Shown: positions 6,964-12,506 of the stretch, one piece after another
Position numbering within the stretch: the first letter of the stretch is position 1
Layout: the number at the start of each line of letters is the position of its first letter
Source: Pseudobdellovibrionaceae bacterium
GTDB lineage: Bacteria; Bdellovibrionota; Bdellovibrionia; Bdellovibrionales; JAMPXM01
Direction of reading: 5' to 3'
NCBI GenBank assembly: GCA_022843085.1
Contig: JALHOI010000041.1
Coordinates: 1-12,506, forward strand
Length of the DNA: 12,506 nt
Notes under the pieces: model-generated
Databases searched by the model: none
What the model was told of the DNA's origin: nothing
The model's input: the letters and a program-made list of their open reading frames with translations, nothing else
Translations under genes and position numbers: made by a program

Positions 6964-8001
6964 TTGGGCACGCACGCGACCTTTGAAGAGCTCCGGCAAG
7001 AGCGACAGCGCTTTTGGGCCCGCATTTTCTTGGGTCTCGCACTGAGCATTTTTCTTCACGTCATCGTTTCAGTCGCGACCTATCAGGCGAGCCTTTTCTT
7101 CGAAGAACCAAAACCTTTAGAGGCGACTTTGATCGATTGGATCGAGCCCACCTCGGTGACAAAAGAAGAGTGGGCCAAAACGGGCCAACAGGTTGTGCGC
7201 AAAGCCGAACTTCCAAAAGACCTGATCGATCTCAACGTAAAGCCAAAGCGTCGTTTTTTGTCTGAAGATAAACAAACTGTAAAAAAAGAGATGCAGGCGA
7301 GGGCCAGCGGCATGACAGAAAATCGTGAGGAACGACTGAACCTTTCGCCCTCACGTGAGGCAAGATCGCTACGATCTGAAAGCCTGCCTGAGCGGCTGCC
7401 TGAGGTTCTGCCAAACTCGATATTTTCTGAAGGCCTTGGCGATGTCTATGGTGATAACAAAGCCAACCCACGCAAAAGCGCAAATCAAAGTTCGTCTCGC
7501 GAGCTCGTGTTGCCGACAGACCCACGCCGCAATCGCGGAATTTCGACAACTGGCGAACGACTTCCAGCGGATGTTCAGATTGGAGATTTCACCGCTCTCA
7601 ATACCGACCGCTTTATGTACTACACGTTTTATGCTCGCATCGAAGAACAAATTCGCCATCGGTGGGTGCGCTACGTGAAAGCTGCGATTTTTGGCGGCGG
7701 CGATTTGAGCAGCGGAAAATCTGTTTACGTCACCAATATTGAAATCGTGCTCGATCGACAAGGGCACTACCTTCGAGCGATTGTTCACCAAGGTTCAGGC
7801 TCGCGCGATATGGATGCAGCACCTGTACTCGCTTTTCGCGAAGCCCAACGAATTCCCCATCCTCCCCGCGAGATGGTTAAAGACGATGGAACAATCCGAT
7901 TGTTTTATTCCTTTCATGTTGACCAGCTGCCGCCCCTAGCGCGCGCGAAGACTGCCCAGCCTGAAACACAAGACGAAGGCCGTCAGGCCGGCGGCGGTTA
8001 G
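6964..8001 (+). CDS. TonB/TolA-like envelope-spanning protein with TonB-type C-terminal domain
   Basis: A 345-aa protein with the three-part plan of TonB/TolA. It has a short cytoplasmic N-terminus, one membrane anchor at about 20-40 ('IFLGLALSIFLHVIVSVATY'), a long polar low-complexity periplasmic stretch (~50-210) rich in Arg, Glu, Ser and Pro, and a C-terminal domain at ~215-320 ('FYARIEEQIRHRWV', 'VYVTNIEIVLDRQGHYL', 'IPHPPREMV', 'IRLFYSFHVD') like TonB_2/TolA C-terminal domains. A tail of ~25 residues follows. It may transmit inner-membrane energy to an outer-membrane partner or bind the wall. No ExbB/ExbD or TolQ/R gene is in the window. The start is a TTG at 6964 with a weak GGGA upstream; no in-frame ATG or GTG lies nearby, and the next Met is past residue 100, beyond the anchor. 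The next gene on this strand is an outer-membrane barrel 115 bp downstream. Confidence 0.8.
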   Translation: MGTHATFEELRQERQRFWARIFLGLALSIFLHVIVSVATYQASLFFEEPKPLEATLIDWIEPTSVTKEEWAKTGQQVVRKAELPKDLIDLNVKPKRRFLSEDKQTVKKEMQARASGMTENREERLNLSPSREARSLRSESLPERLPEVLPNSIFSEGLGDVYGDNKANPRKSANQSSSRELVLPTDPRRNRGISTTGERLPADVQIGDFTALNTDRFMYYTFYARIEEQIRHRWVRYVKAAIFGGGDLSSGKSVYVTNIEIVLDRQGHYLRAIVHQGSGSRDMDAAPVLAFREAQRIPHPPREMVKDDGTIRLFYSFHVDQLPPLARAKTAQPETQDEGRQAGGG

Positions 8002-8033
8002 ACGCAGCGATGTGCCCCGACCTCGGGCCTGAC
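7982..8033 (+). repeat. Inverted repeat across the stop codon of the TonB-like gene
   Basis: GTCAGGCC at 7982-7989 is matched by GGCCTGAC at 8026-8033 (8-bp perfect stem, 36-nt loop). A second, competing small hairpin CCCG-ACCT-CGGG lies at 8016-8027. No T-tract follows, so this is not a standard intrinsic terminator. It could stabilise a 3' end. Confidence 0.3.
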
Positions 8034-8116
8034 CCAAACACCGCTATTTTCCCAATCGGTAAACTAGACCCGCCCCACCGTATCCCAGATTCTTAAGACG
8101 AAGTAATCTAGAACCT

Positions 8117-8728
8117 ATGGTTTTGAACTCGGCTTGGCACACGTGCTCACTTTTTATGGTCGCCTTGATAATGACCTCGATGAGTTACGTCGACAATGCA
8201 ATCGCCGGATTTGTCGAGATCGGCGGATCCGGCAGTTACAAGAAATCAAATATCGGAACAGACTCGTTCGACGAATCACAATCTTTGACCGCTTCTTTTT
8301 CTTACTACTTCGACGAGAGCTCGGCACTCGAACTAAGCTACACAGACGGCATCAACCGCCGATTGATCGGCGAAGGTCAACCCGACGGTCAGCTGACGAA
8401 TATGTACTATAAAATGGTAGGCCTCGATTTAGTTTTAACGATGGGGACTCGCGAGTCGACCGTCAGGCCGTACTTAAAAATTGGCGGCGTTTACATCATG
8501 GATAAACGAATCGTCACTCAGTACTGGTCAAACGGAAATGCGTTTCCAGAAAACACGAGGCAAGATCCATCTGCGCTTGTACCTAGCGCGGGGCTTGGCT
8601 TTAAACTCGCGCTCACGAAAAGCTGGTCCCTGAAGGTGGGTGCTGAGGCATGGTCGAGCCGCTCAATCTCTGAACAGCCAGTCACAATCGACTACTCGGG
8701 CCGGGTCGGCCTCTCGTGCATGTTCTAA
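8117..8728 (+). CDS. Small outer-membrane beta-barrel protein
   Basis: A predicted outer-membrane protein of 203 aa. Residues 1-30 form a signal peptide with cleavage after 'NAIA'. The mature part alternates polar and hydrophobic/aromatic residues in strand-like segments ('SLTASFSYYF', 'SALELSYTDG', 'VRPYLKIGGVYIM', 'PSAGLGFKLAL', 'WSLKVGAEAWSS', 'YSGRVGLSCMF') and ends in Phe, the usual C-terminal signal for barrel insertion. Its size fits an 8-stranded barrel like the OmpW/OmpX/OmpA-N group, though I cannot name the family. The ATG at 8117 has only a weak upstream purine run; an ATG at 8156 would still leave a shorter signal peptide. Its stop codon overlaps the ATG of the following lipoprotein gene, so the two are probably translationally coupled and may act together at the outer membrane. 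Confidence 0.75.
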   Translation: MVLNSAWHTCSLFMVALIMTSMSYVDNAIAGFVEIGGSGSYKKSNIGTDSFDESQSLTASFSYYFDESSALELSYTDGINRRLIGEGQPDGQLTNMYYKMVGLDLVLTMGTRESTVRPYLKIGGVYIMDKRIVTQYWSNGNAFPENTRQDPSALVPSAGLGFKLALTKSWSLKVGAEAWSSRSISEQPVTIDYSGRVGLSCMF

Positions 8729-9852
8729 TGCCAAAATCAAATCTGACGGGGCCGCTTTTACGGTGGATTTCTCGTTCGACAATCGGTTTTTTTCTGACGG
8801 CGTCTCTAACAGGGTGCCACGCACACTATCTTGTCAAAAGCGCCTGGTCACAAGCCGACTTGTTGCTAAGCCGGCAGTCTCTTGATCGAGCGTTGAAATC
8901 AGATGATCTTAGTCCTGAAGAACGAAAGAAGATCGAGCTTGCCCGCGAAGCTAAGGCTTTTGGCGAGCGCGTGCTGGGACTCAAGAAAAATTCGAACTAT
9001 GAATCTTACGTCAAACTCGATCGCCCGTATGTTTCGTACATTGTAAGCGCCGCCGAGAAAGATCGCCTCAATCAATACCTGTGGAGCTTTCCGATCGTCG
9101 GTGATGTTCCGTACAAAGGTTTTTTTGATCCCAACGATGCCAAGTCCGAGGCGTCAGAACTGCGTAGAAAAGGTTTCGATACCTACGTTCGCGGTGTTTC
9201 AGCCTACTCAACCCTCGGTTGGTTTAATGACCCAGTTTTGTCGAGCATGCTACGTTACAGCGATTACGATTTAGTCAGCACAATTATTCACGAATCGGTT
9301 CACGCCACGCTCTATATCAAATCGCAAGCCGACTTTAACGAGCGACTCGCCACATTCATTGGTGGGGTCGGCGCGGACTTATTTTTTATCGAACGCGAAG
9401 GACCGCACAGCCCGACGGTCGCAGCCGAGCGCGCCGAGAGATCCGACGATCGAAATTTTTCGGAATTCATCTCTCGCGAAATTGATTCACTCTCAAGGTG
9501 GTATGCCGACCAAGCGGTGCAAGCCGAAAGCGACGATGTCAAAACGCGCCTTAAATTCAATGAGGCTCGAGCTGCTCGCCTTGTTGAAATCTCAAAGCGA
9601 TTTGAGTCTTTGCTTCGCCCCAAAATTCAAAGTCAGAAATACGCGGCATTTTTGAGTCGCGAGCTCGACCCTGCTACGCTCAACAACGCGCGCCTTCTGG
9701 CATGGAAACTTTATGTCTACGACATGACAGACTTCGAAAGTGTTTATAAGTCTTTTGGTTTTGATCCGTTGAAACTTATAGAATTCGCCAAATCACTAGA
9801 AAACGAGAAAGACCCAGAGGCTCGCTTGAAGGCATTCGCAAACGCAAAGTAA
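8728..9852 (+). CDS. Predicted zinc-dependent aminopeptidase-like lipoprotein (PF10023-type)
   Basis: A 374-aa lipoprotein. Residues 13-29 are a signal segment ending in the lipobox 'LTGC', with Cys30 as the lipidation site. The protein resembles the 'putative aminopeptidase' family PF10023, with blocks such as 'RGVSAYSTLGWFNDPVLSSML' split around 155-175 and a gluzincin-like zinc site: H188-E189-S-V-H192 with E205 in 'FNERLATFIG' as probable third ligand. Position 31 onward is 'HAHYLV', without the +2 Asp that would retain it in the inner membrane by the E. coli rule, so the outer membrane is likely. The ATG at 8728 overlaps the stop of the barrel gene (TAATG) and has no ribosome binding site of its own. 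A GTG at 8716 is possible but would lie within the upstream gene. It converges on the sigma operon with only 7 bp between stop codons. The substrate is unknown. Confidence 0.82.
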   Translation: MPKSNLTGPLLRWISRSTIGFFLTASLTGCHAHYLVKSAWSQADLLLSRQSLDRALKSDDLSPEERKKIELAREAKAFGERVLGLKKNSNYESYVKLDRPYVSYIVSAAEKDRLNQYLWSFPIVGDVPYKGFFDPNDAKSEASELRRKGFDTYVRGVSAYSTLGWFNDPVLSSMLRYSDYDLVSTIIHESVHATLYIKSQADFNERLATFIGGVGADLFFIEREGPHSPTVAAERAERSDDRNFSEFISREIDSLSRWYADQAVQAESDDVKTRLKFNEARAARLVEISKRFESLLRPKIQSQKYAAFLSRELDPATLNNARLLAWKLYVYDMTDFESVYKSFGFDPLKLIEFAKSLENEKDPEARLKAFANAK

Positions 9853-9859
9853 GCGCACT

Positions 9860-10414
9860 TTAAGGCGCAGATTTAGGCGGGGTCTTTTCAATCAAAATCT
9901 TATTCTGGTTATCAGGTTCACTCGTCTCGCGCGCAGAGAGTGCTAGAAGCTTTTCGGCCATCTGAGACTTCACGATCAAATAACGGCCGAGACGTTCGGT
10001 ACCGAGAATTGCGCGCATCCGACTGACTTCACGCAGCGGCAACGCACCGTAAGTCTTTAACGCTTTTTCGTACCTTCGAAGAGCAAGATTGGTTTCAATT
10101 CGCACGCGAGATTTATTTGCGTTCTGCGCCTGATTTAAGGCCTCGAGCGATTTTGCCAGATCAAGATTCGCGCGCGCCTTTTCGCGATTTAAGGCCCGGC
10201 TTGCTTCGGCAAATGGCGCTTCGACATCGACAGGCAACTTCAACTCTTCTGAAATCTTCCAGATAAAAAGTTCTTCAAGCCGACGTCGCTCGCGATCGAC
10301 TAGAACTTCTTGCTCGCCGGGTTTTGAGGTTGCGGTCGCAGCACCCGCCGCAAACGCGCCGGCTACTGCAGCGGAAAACATGAATGTTGTCAAAACAAGG
10401 TAAGAGGGCTTCAC
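9860..10414 (-). CDS. Exported Spy/CpxP-like helical protein, third gene of the sigma operon
   Basis: A 184-aa protein with an N-terminal signal peptide (residues 1-28, 'AAGAATA' before the cut), then an almost wholly helical, charged mature part. The order 'LEELFIWKISEELKLP' (47-62), two long helices, and 'MRAILGTERLGRYLIVKSQM' (133-152) parallels the Spy/CpxP/ZraP/CnrX fold, whose members end in a similar 'L-x-P-E-Q-x-x-R-Y' block. Those proteins act as periplasmic chaperones or as sensors for envelope stress or metals. There is no His or Cys anywhere, so a CnrX-type metal site is unlikely. The GTG start at 10414 overlaps the stop of the probable anti-sigma gene (GTGA). The context points to a periplasmic input for the sigma/anti-sigma pair. 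The fold assignment is by pattern and moderately sure. Confidence 0.7.
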   Translation of the reverse strand: MKPSYLVLTTFMFSAAVAGAFAAGAATATSKPGEQEVLVDRERRRLEELFIWKISEELKLPVDVEAPFAEASRALNREKARANLDLAKSLEALNQAQNANKSRVRIETNLALRRYEKALKTYGALPLREVSRMRAILGTERLGRYLIVKSQMAEKLLALSARETSEPDNQNKILIEKTPPKSAP

Positions 10415-10956
10415 TCACCTTTATGATAGGCAACCAATCGCCGAGCGGCAATCTCAAGGGCAAGATCGGCACCGGATTCGAAGCTTATGACGGTGCCCGT
10501 TAGGACCTCAGGCGCAGCTTGGTGCGTAGCGCGAAGCTGACTTGCCGCCGACTTCGGTTCGACCTCCGCCGCAAGCTTGGCCGCTGTTTGGTTTGAAGCA
10601 GACGGCGCCGTCAACCACTTGCCGGCCGAAAGCAACGCGACGCTAGCTAAGATTGCAAGTTGGCCGACGCGAATCGATGAAGGGCGACTTTTTATTTTTG
10701 CAGCTTGGGCGACAAGGCCCGTTGGCGGAACTGTCTCTGCATCGTCCGACGGGACAGGAGCTGTTCGAGCTTTCACTTCGCCCGATTCAATAGCGGCATC
10801 GAGACTTGCCATGATGCGAGCCTCGAGCGAATCGTAATACGCGCCGCTTTCAGGAACTACGACGTCATCAAGTTTTTTAATTACTCTGCGGATCTGACCC
10901 GTTTCGGCTTCAAGCTCATCCACATGACCGTCAGGCCAAAGTTTATCGCGGCTCAC
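10411..10956 (-). CDS. Probable anti-sigma factor, single-pass membrane protein
   Basis: A 181-aa protein encoded directly after the ECF sigma factor. Residues 1-95 are cytoplasmic-like and charged, with a helical start ('ELEAETGQIRRVIKKLDDVV', 14-33) and 'YYDSLEARIMASLDAAIE' (40-57). A membrane segment lies at ~97-113 ('VGQLAILASVALLSAGK'), and ~114-181 would be periplasmic. The topology and position fit an anti-sigma factor that holds the sigma at the membrane. It lacks the HxxxCxxC motif of zinc-type anti-sigma domains, so it is either a non-zinc type or a divergent one. The start is a GTG at 10956, overlapping the sigma stop codon (GTGA), with a strong AGGAGG 8 nt upstream inside the end of the sigma gene. 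Function is inferred from operon position and topology, not from a recognised domain. Confidence 0.68.
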   Translation of the reverse strand: MSRDKLWPDGHVDELEAETGQIRRVIKKLDDVVVPESGAYYDSLEARIMASLDAAIESGEVKARTAPVPSDDAETVPPTGLVAQAAKIKSRPSSIRVGQLAILASVALLSAGKWLTAPSASNQTAAKLAAEVEPKSAASQLRATHQAAPEVLTGTVISFESGADLALEIAARRLVAYHKGE

Positions 10957-11768
10957 AATTCAACCTCCTGTTGATCCCTGGCAGTTCGTGTGAACGAGCC
11001 TTCGAAGCCCGCACCCGATCCGCCATCTAAGTCGTTGCTAAATAGTGTGTTCCAATTTTCGAGGTCTCCGCCTTTACCCATTTGAAGCTCGAATGTTTCG
11101 CGAAGCTTCAACAGCGCATGACGGTAGTTGGCTTTCGCCGTGTCGTAAGGGCAATTCATGATCGACGCGATTTCTTTGAAGCTTAGATCTTCGAAAATGC
11201 GCAAAGTGATCGCGATGCGCTGACGCTCGGGCAAAAGATCAACCTGCGCACGAAGAAGCCTGGCCGTATCGCCTTTGACCATGTCGCGCTCAGAACTCGC
11301 CTCGATGCCGCCTTGAAGCACGTCGGTCGTGAATTCTTCTTGAGGGCGCGAACGAAAGCGATTCTTCGCGGTGTTGAGACCGACCTGGTACAGCCAGCTC
11401 TTGAAGCTCGATCGCACTTCGAACATATGCATTTTCTCGTAAGCTTTAATGAAAGTTTCCTGCACGATGTCCTCCGCGAGGGGAAGTTCGCGCGTCAGTC
11501 TTAAGACGATGCGCAGAAGTCCTCGTTGATGACGGCGAACGAGCTCGGTAAATGCGGATCGGCTGCCTGCCTTAACTTCATTCACAAGCTCGATGTCAGA
11601 TCGAACTTGTGATTCGGCCGCCGCTCGGTTCGCACTCGCAACTTGCGCCGCGAGGCTTACCGCTTCGACCGGCGATGCGAGGCTTACCGCCTCGACCGTT
11701 TGCGCGGTCGTCGCATTTACTAACAGTTCTGGGCTTTCGCCCTTCAGGCTCCGTAGGCTTGCGCTCAT
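10953..11768 (-). CDS. ECF-type RNA polymerase sigma factor
   Basis: An alternative sigma factor of 271 aa (counted from the ATG at 11768). Region 2 lies at ~70-142: 'AFTELVRRHQRGLLRIVLRL', 'AEDIVQETFIKAYEKM' and 'SSFKSWLYQVGLNTAKNRFR'. Region 4 lies at ~173-226: 'DLLPERQRIAITLRIFEDLS' followed by 'FKEIASIMNCPYDTAKANYR', a helix-turn-helix. There is no region 3, as expected for ECF. Two parts are unusual: an Ala/Val/Ser-rich N-terminal extension of ~57 residues with an internal 9-residue repeat, and a ~45-residue Gly/Asp-rich tail. The frame is open to a GTG at 11810, but an AAGGGAGG sits just before the ATG at 11768, so I prefer the latter. The stop overlaps the start of the membrane protein gene. 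It is probably released by that protein on envelope stress. Confidence 0.9.
   Translation of the reverse strand: MSASLRSLKGESPELLVNATTAQTVEAVSLASPVEAVSLAAQVASANRAAAESQVRSDIELVNEVKAGSRSAFTELVRRHQRGLLRIVLRLTRELPLAEDIVQETFIKAYEKMHMFEVRSSFKSWLYQVGLNTAKNRFRSRPQEEFTTDVLQGGIEASSERDMVKGDTARLLRAQVDLLPERQRIAITLRIFEDLSFKEIASIMNCPYDTAKANYRHALLKLRETFELQMGKGGDLENWNTLFSNDLDGGSGAGFEGSFTRTARDQQEVEL
11650..11697. repeat. 27-bp tandem repeat inside the sigma factor N-terminal extension
   Basis: A 21-bp unit beginning GCGAGGCTTACCGC occurs at 11650-11670 and 11677-11697 with one mismatch (T/C). The period is 27 bp, so the frame is kept. On the coding strand it gives two consecutive nonapeptides, EAVSLASPV and EAVSLAAQV. 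This looks like a recent slippage duplication in a disordered extension. Confidence 0.75.
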
Positions 11769-11916
11769 CACGCCTCCCTTAGAACCGCCGTCTCTCGTTG
11801 CATGAGACACAGCGGATTCGAAACTCGGTTAAAGTCGAGGTACGATTTCTCCGGACTTTGATCCGGGCGTCTCTCTTCTTTCGGGTGGAGCAGATCGCCA
11901 CTGCTCGTTCCCCTGC

Positions 11917-11945
11917 TTTATTACTAAGCACTCAGAGTGCCACAA
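11917..11945 (-). promoter_or_regulatory. Possible promoter of the sigma operon with a palindrome in its spacer
   Basis: Minus-strand TTGTGG (11945-11940), 17 bp, AATAAA (11922-11917); three and four matches to the sigma70 hexamers, so weak. The spacer carries the palindrome GCACTC-T-GAGTGC (11928-11940). It would give a leader of about 140 nt with two small stem-loops before the ATG at 11768. No clear ECF-type GGAACTT/TCTGA pair was found here. Confidence 0.25.
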
Positions 11946-12006
11946 CCGGGCACTTCGTCGAACAACCGAACAGATGGCTAAATCTTGAGCCAATTCATTT
12001 GAAATG

Positions 12007-12025
12007 CGGTTCCACAATGGAACCG
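12007..12025. repeat. Perfect 8-bp inverted repeat with 3-nt centre
   Basis: CGGTTCCA-CAA-TGGAACCG. It is a compact stem-loop if transcribed in either direction, or an operator-like palindrome as DNA. No T-tract follows on either strand, so a standard terminator is unlikely. The right arm contains the ATG of the possible ORF at 12017. The minus-strand GGAAC within it resembles an ECF -35 core, but no matching -10 was found. Confidence 0.55.
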
Positions 12026-12196
12026 GAACTTCTTGAAGGGCGTGTGAAGACTTTGGTGGGGTCACTCCGTGAATTTTCGACAAGAATCGACGACGTGATC
12101 GCCATCACAATCTGCGAGTGGGCGCACTTTGCTTCCACAGTTTTAGTGATGCTCGCTATAGAAAGACTGCGGCACGACGACGAATCGATGAGTTAG
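12017..12196 (+). CDS. Possible small protein of 59 aa, doubtful
   Basis: An ATG-to-TAG frame starting 'MEPELLEGRVKTLVGSLREF', with a polar helical first half and a hydrophobic stretch at ~28-48 ('VIAITICEWAHFASTVLVMLA') followed by a charged end. It could be a small membrane protein. Against it: no ribosome binding site is visible, the ATG lies inside an inverted repeat, and I know no relative. The same frame is open back to 11798, but that part runs through the sigma leader and does not look coding. A strong hairpin follows the stop by 1 bp. Confidence 0.2.
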   Translation: MEPELLEGRVKTLVGSLREFSTRIDDVIAITICEWAHFASTVLVMLAIERLRHDDESMS

Positions 12197-12197
12197 C

Positions 12198-12242
12198 GCG
12201 CGGTTTTGCGCCTCGCCAACGAACCAAACGGTGCAAAAGCGC
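12198..12242. repeat. Long imperfect hairpin after the possible small ORF
   Basis: Left arm 12198-12212 (GCGC, 2-nt bulge, TTTTGCGCC) pairs with right arm 12230-12242 (GGTGCAAAAGCGC): 13 pairs including one G-T, around a 17-nt loop. There is no T-tract on either side, so termination is uncertain. It may be part of a structured transcript. Confidence 0.4.
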
Positions 12243-12439
12243 CGACCCGATTAACTCGTCGTCGAACTTTTAAACAGCCCGCTTCGCGCGGACTCGTCTC
12301 GCAGAAATCTTCAATCATCGTCGGGCACGAGCGTCTTCGACTTCGCTTTAAGTTTGTGACCGGCGCTCAACTGGGAAACCAGGGTTTTGAAGTGAGCCCT
12401 TCTGATCGGACAATGACCTGCTAATTTCTGTCCAGGCGT

Positions 12440-12468
12440 TTGGTTTTACGAAGTCTTCGTGGGATAAA
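12440..12468 (+). promoter_or_regulatory. Weak promoter-like pair with palindrome before the last gene
   Basis: TTGGTT (12440-12445), 17 bp, GATAAA (12463-12468), a weak match. Its spacer contains ACGAAG-T-CTTCGT (12448-12460), a perfect palindrome with a single central base. The implied start site near 12475 would lie very close to the ribosome binding site at 12478, which argues for caution. Confidence 0.25.
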
Positions 12469-12487
12469 CCGCGGAGCAGGAGAACCA

Positions 12488-12506
12488 ATGGACGTCTTGC
12501 AAGCCC
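12488..12506 (+). CDS. Start of an unknown gene, cut by the window end
   Basis: ATG at 12488 with AGGAG at 12478-12482, 5 nt upstream. Only six codons are visible (MDVLQA). The good ribosome binding site and the preceding non-coding stretch support a real start. Too little is present to name a product. Confidence 0.6.

Larger units (their letters stand above)
11769..12487. other. About 700 bp without a convincing gene, upstream of the sigma operon
   Basis: No frame here gives a protein I recognise. What it holds: the leader and probable promoter of the sigma operon (to ~11945), a stem-loop CCGGA/TCCGG at 11851-11866, GAGCAG/CTGCTC at 11888-11906, a 13-bp palindrome at 11928-11940, an 8-bp perfect inverted repeat at 12007-12025, a possible 59-codon ORF at 12017-12196, a long imperfect hairpin at 12198-12242, and the promoter region of the gene starting at 12488. 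No tRNA-like T-arm or known structured RNA was recognised. Confidence 0.6.

Noticed and set aside
7980..10937. CCGTCAGGCC found at 7980, 8460 and 10928 as a dispersed repeat
   Set aside because: All copies lie in coding sequence, flanks are unrelated, and a 10-mer seen three times in a window of this size and composition is within reach of chance.
11813..11830. GGATTCGAAACTC as a tRNA T-arm
   Set aside because: The flanking bases do not pair, and no anticodon or acceptor stem can be drawn around it.
11928..11940. True CIRCE element (HrcA operator)
   Set aside because: The half sites match, but CIRCE needs a 9-bp spacer and longer arms (TTAGCACTC/GAGTGCTAA). Here the spacer is 1 bp.
11798..12016. 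Upstream part of the 132-codon plus-strand frame
   Set aside because: It starts inside the leader of the divergent sigma gene, has no ribosome binding site and reads as non-coding. Only the part from 12017 is kept, at low confidence.
12025..12050. GGAACTT as an ECF -35 on the plus strand
   Set aside because: No TCTGA/TCAAA-like -10 occurs at 16-17 bp, and no gene follows that would explain it.
12206..12424. 72-codon plus-strand frame
   Set aside because: It has no ribosome binding site, an Arg/Ser/Thr-rich random-looking composition and an overlap with the hairpin arm.

Overview
The window reads as chromosomal DNA of a Gram-negative, diderm bacterium. It encodes an outer-membrane beta-barrel, a lipoprotein with a lipobox, a TonB-like envelope protein, a PilZ protein and an ECF sigma operon. 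Gene style (dense, short gaps, GTG/TTG starts), the TonB-type protein with its 'ALNTDRFMYYTFYARIEEQIRHRW' block (two halves at residues 211-234) and the RNase HI with a C-terminal hybrid-binding-like domain fit the Bdellovibrio/Oligoflexia or wider deltaproteobacterial groups best. That placement is an inference from recollection of protein style, not from a search. I see no integrase, transposase, phage gene, tRNA, rRNA or CRISPR array.

Layout. 1-1816 (+): DUF4153 membrane protein, probably cut at its 5' end by the window edge. 1794-6806 (-): a run of five same-strand genes, in transcription order pilZ-domain protein, PIN-PhoH ATPase, slyD-like FKBP isomerase, secreted NodB-type polysaccharide deacetylase, rnhA. 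A hairpin terminator separates phoH from slyD. The deacetylase and rnhA are close enough to be co-transcribed. rnhA converges on the DUF4153 gene and the two reading frames overlap by 23 bp. 6807-6963: divergent spacer with a good sigma70-type promoter pointing right. 6964-9852 (+): TonB-like protein, small outer-membrane barrel, and a zinc aminopeptidase-like lipoprotein whose start overlaps the barrel's stop (TAATG). 9860-11768 (-): a tightly coupled three-gene operon, ECF sigma factor, single-pass membrane protein (probable anti-sigma) and exported Spy/CpxP-like helical protein, each joined to the next by a GTGA overlap. 11769-12487: about 700 bp with no convincing gene but several inverted repeats. 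12488-12506 (+): the first six codons of a new gene with a good ribosome binding site.

How they may work together. Most of the window deals with the cell envelope. The sigma/anti-sigma/Spy-like operon has the organisation of CnrYXH-type or RpoE-type extracytoplasmic signalling, with the exported helical protein as the likely periplasmic sensor. It has no His or Cys, so a CnrX-style metal site is unlikely. This is the most interesting unit of the window. The second focus is the non-coding stretch upstream of it, with several palindromes and a small possible ORF. Other points worth attention are the atypical NodB active site of the deacetylase, the reversed domain order of the RNase HI, and a palindrome lodged between the -35 and -10 of the phoH promoter.
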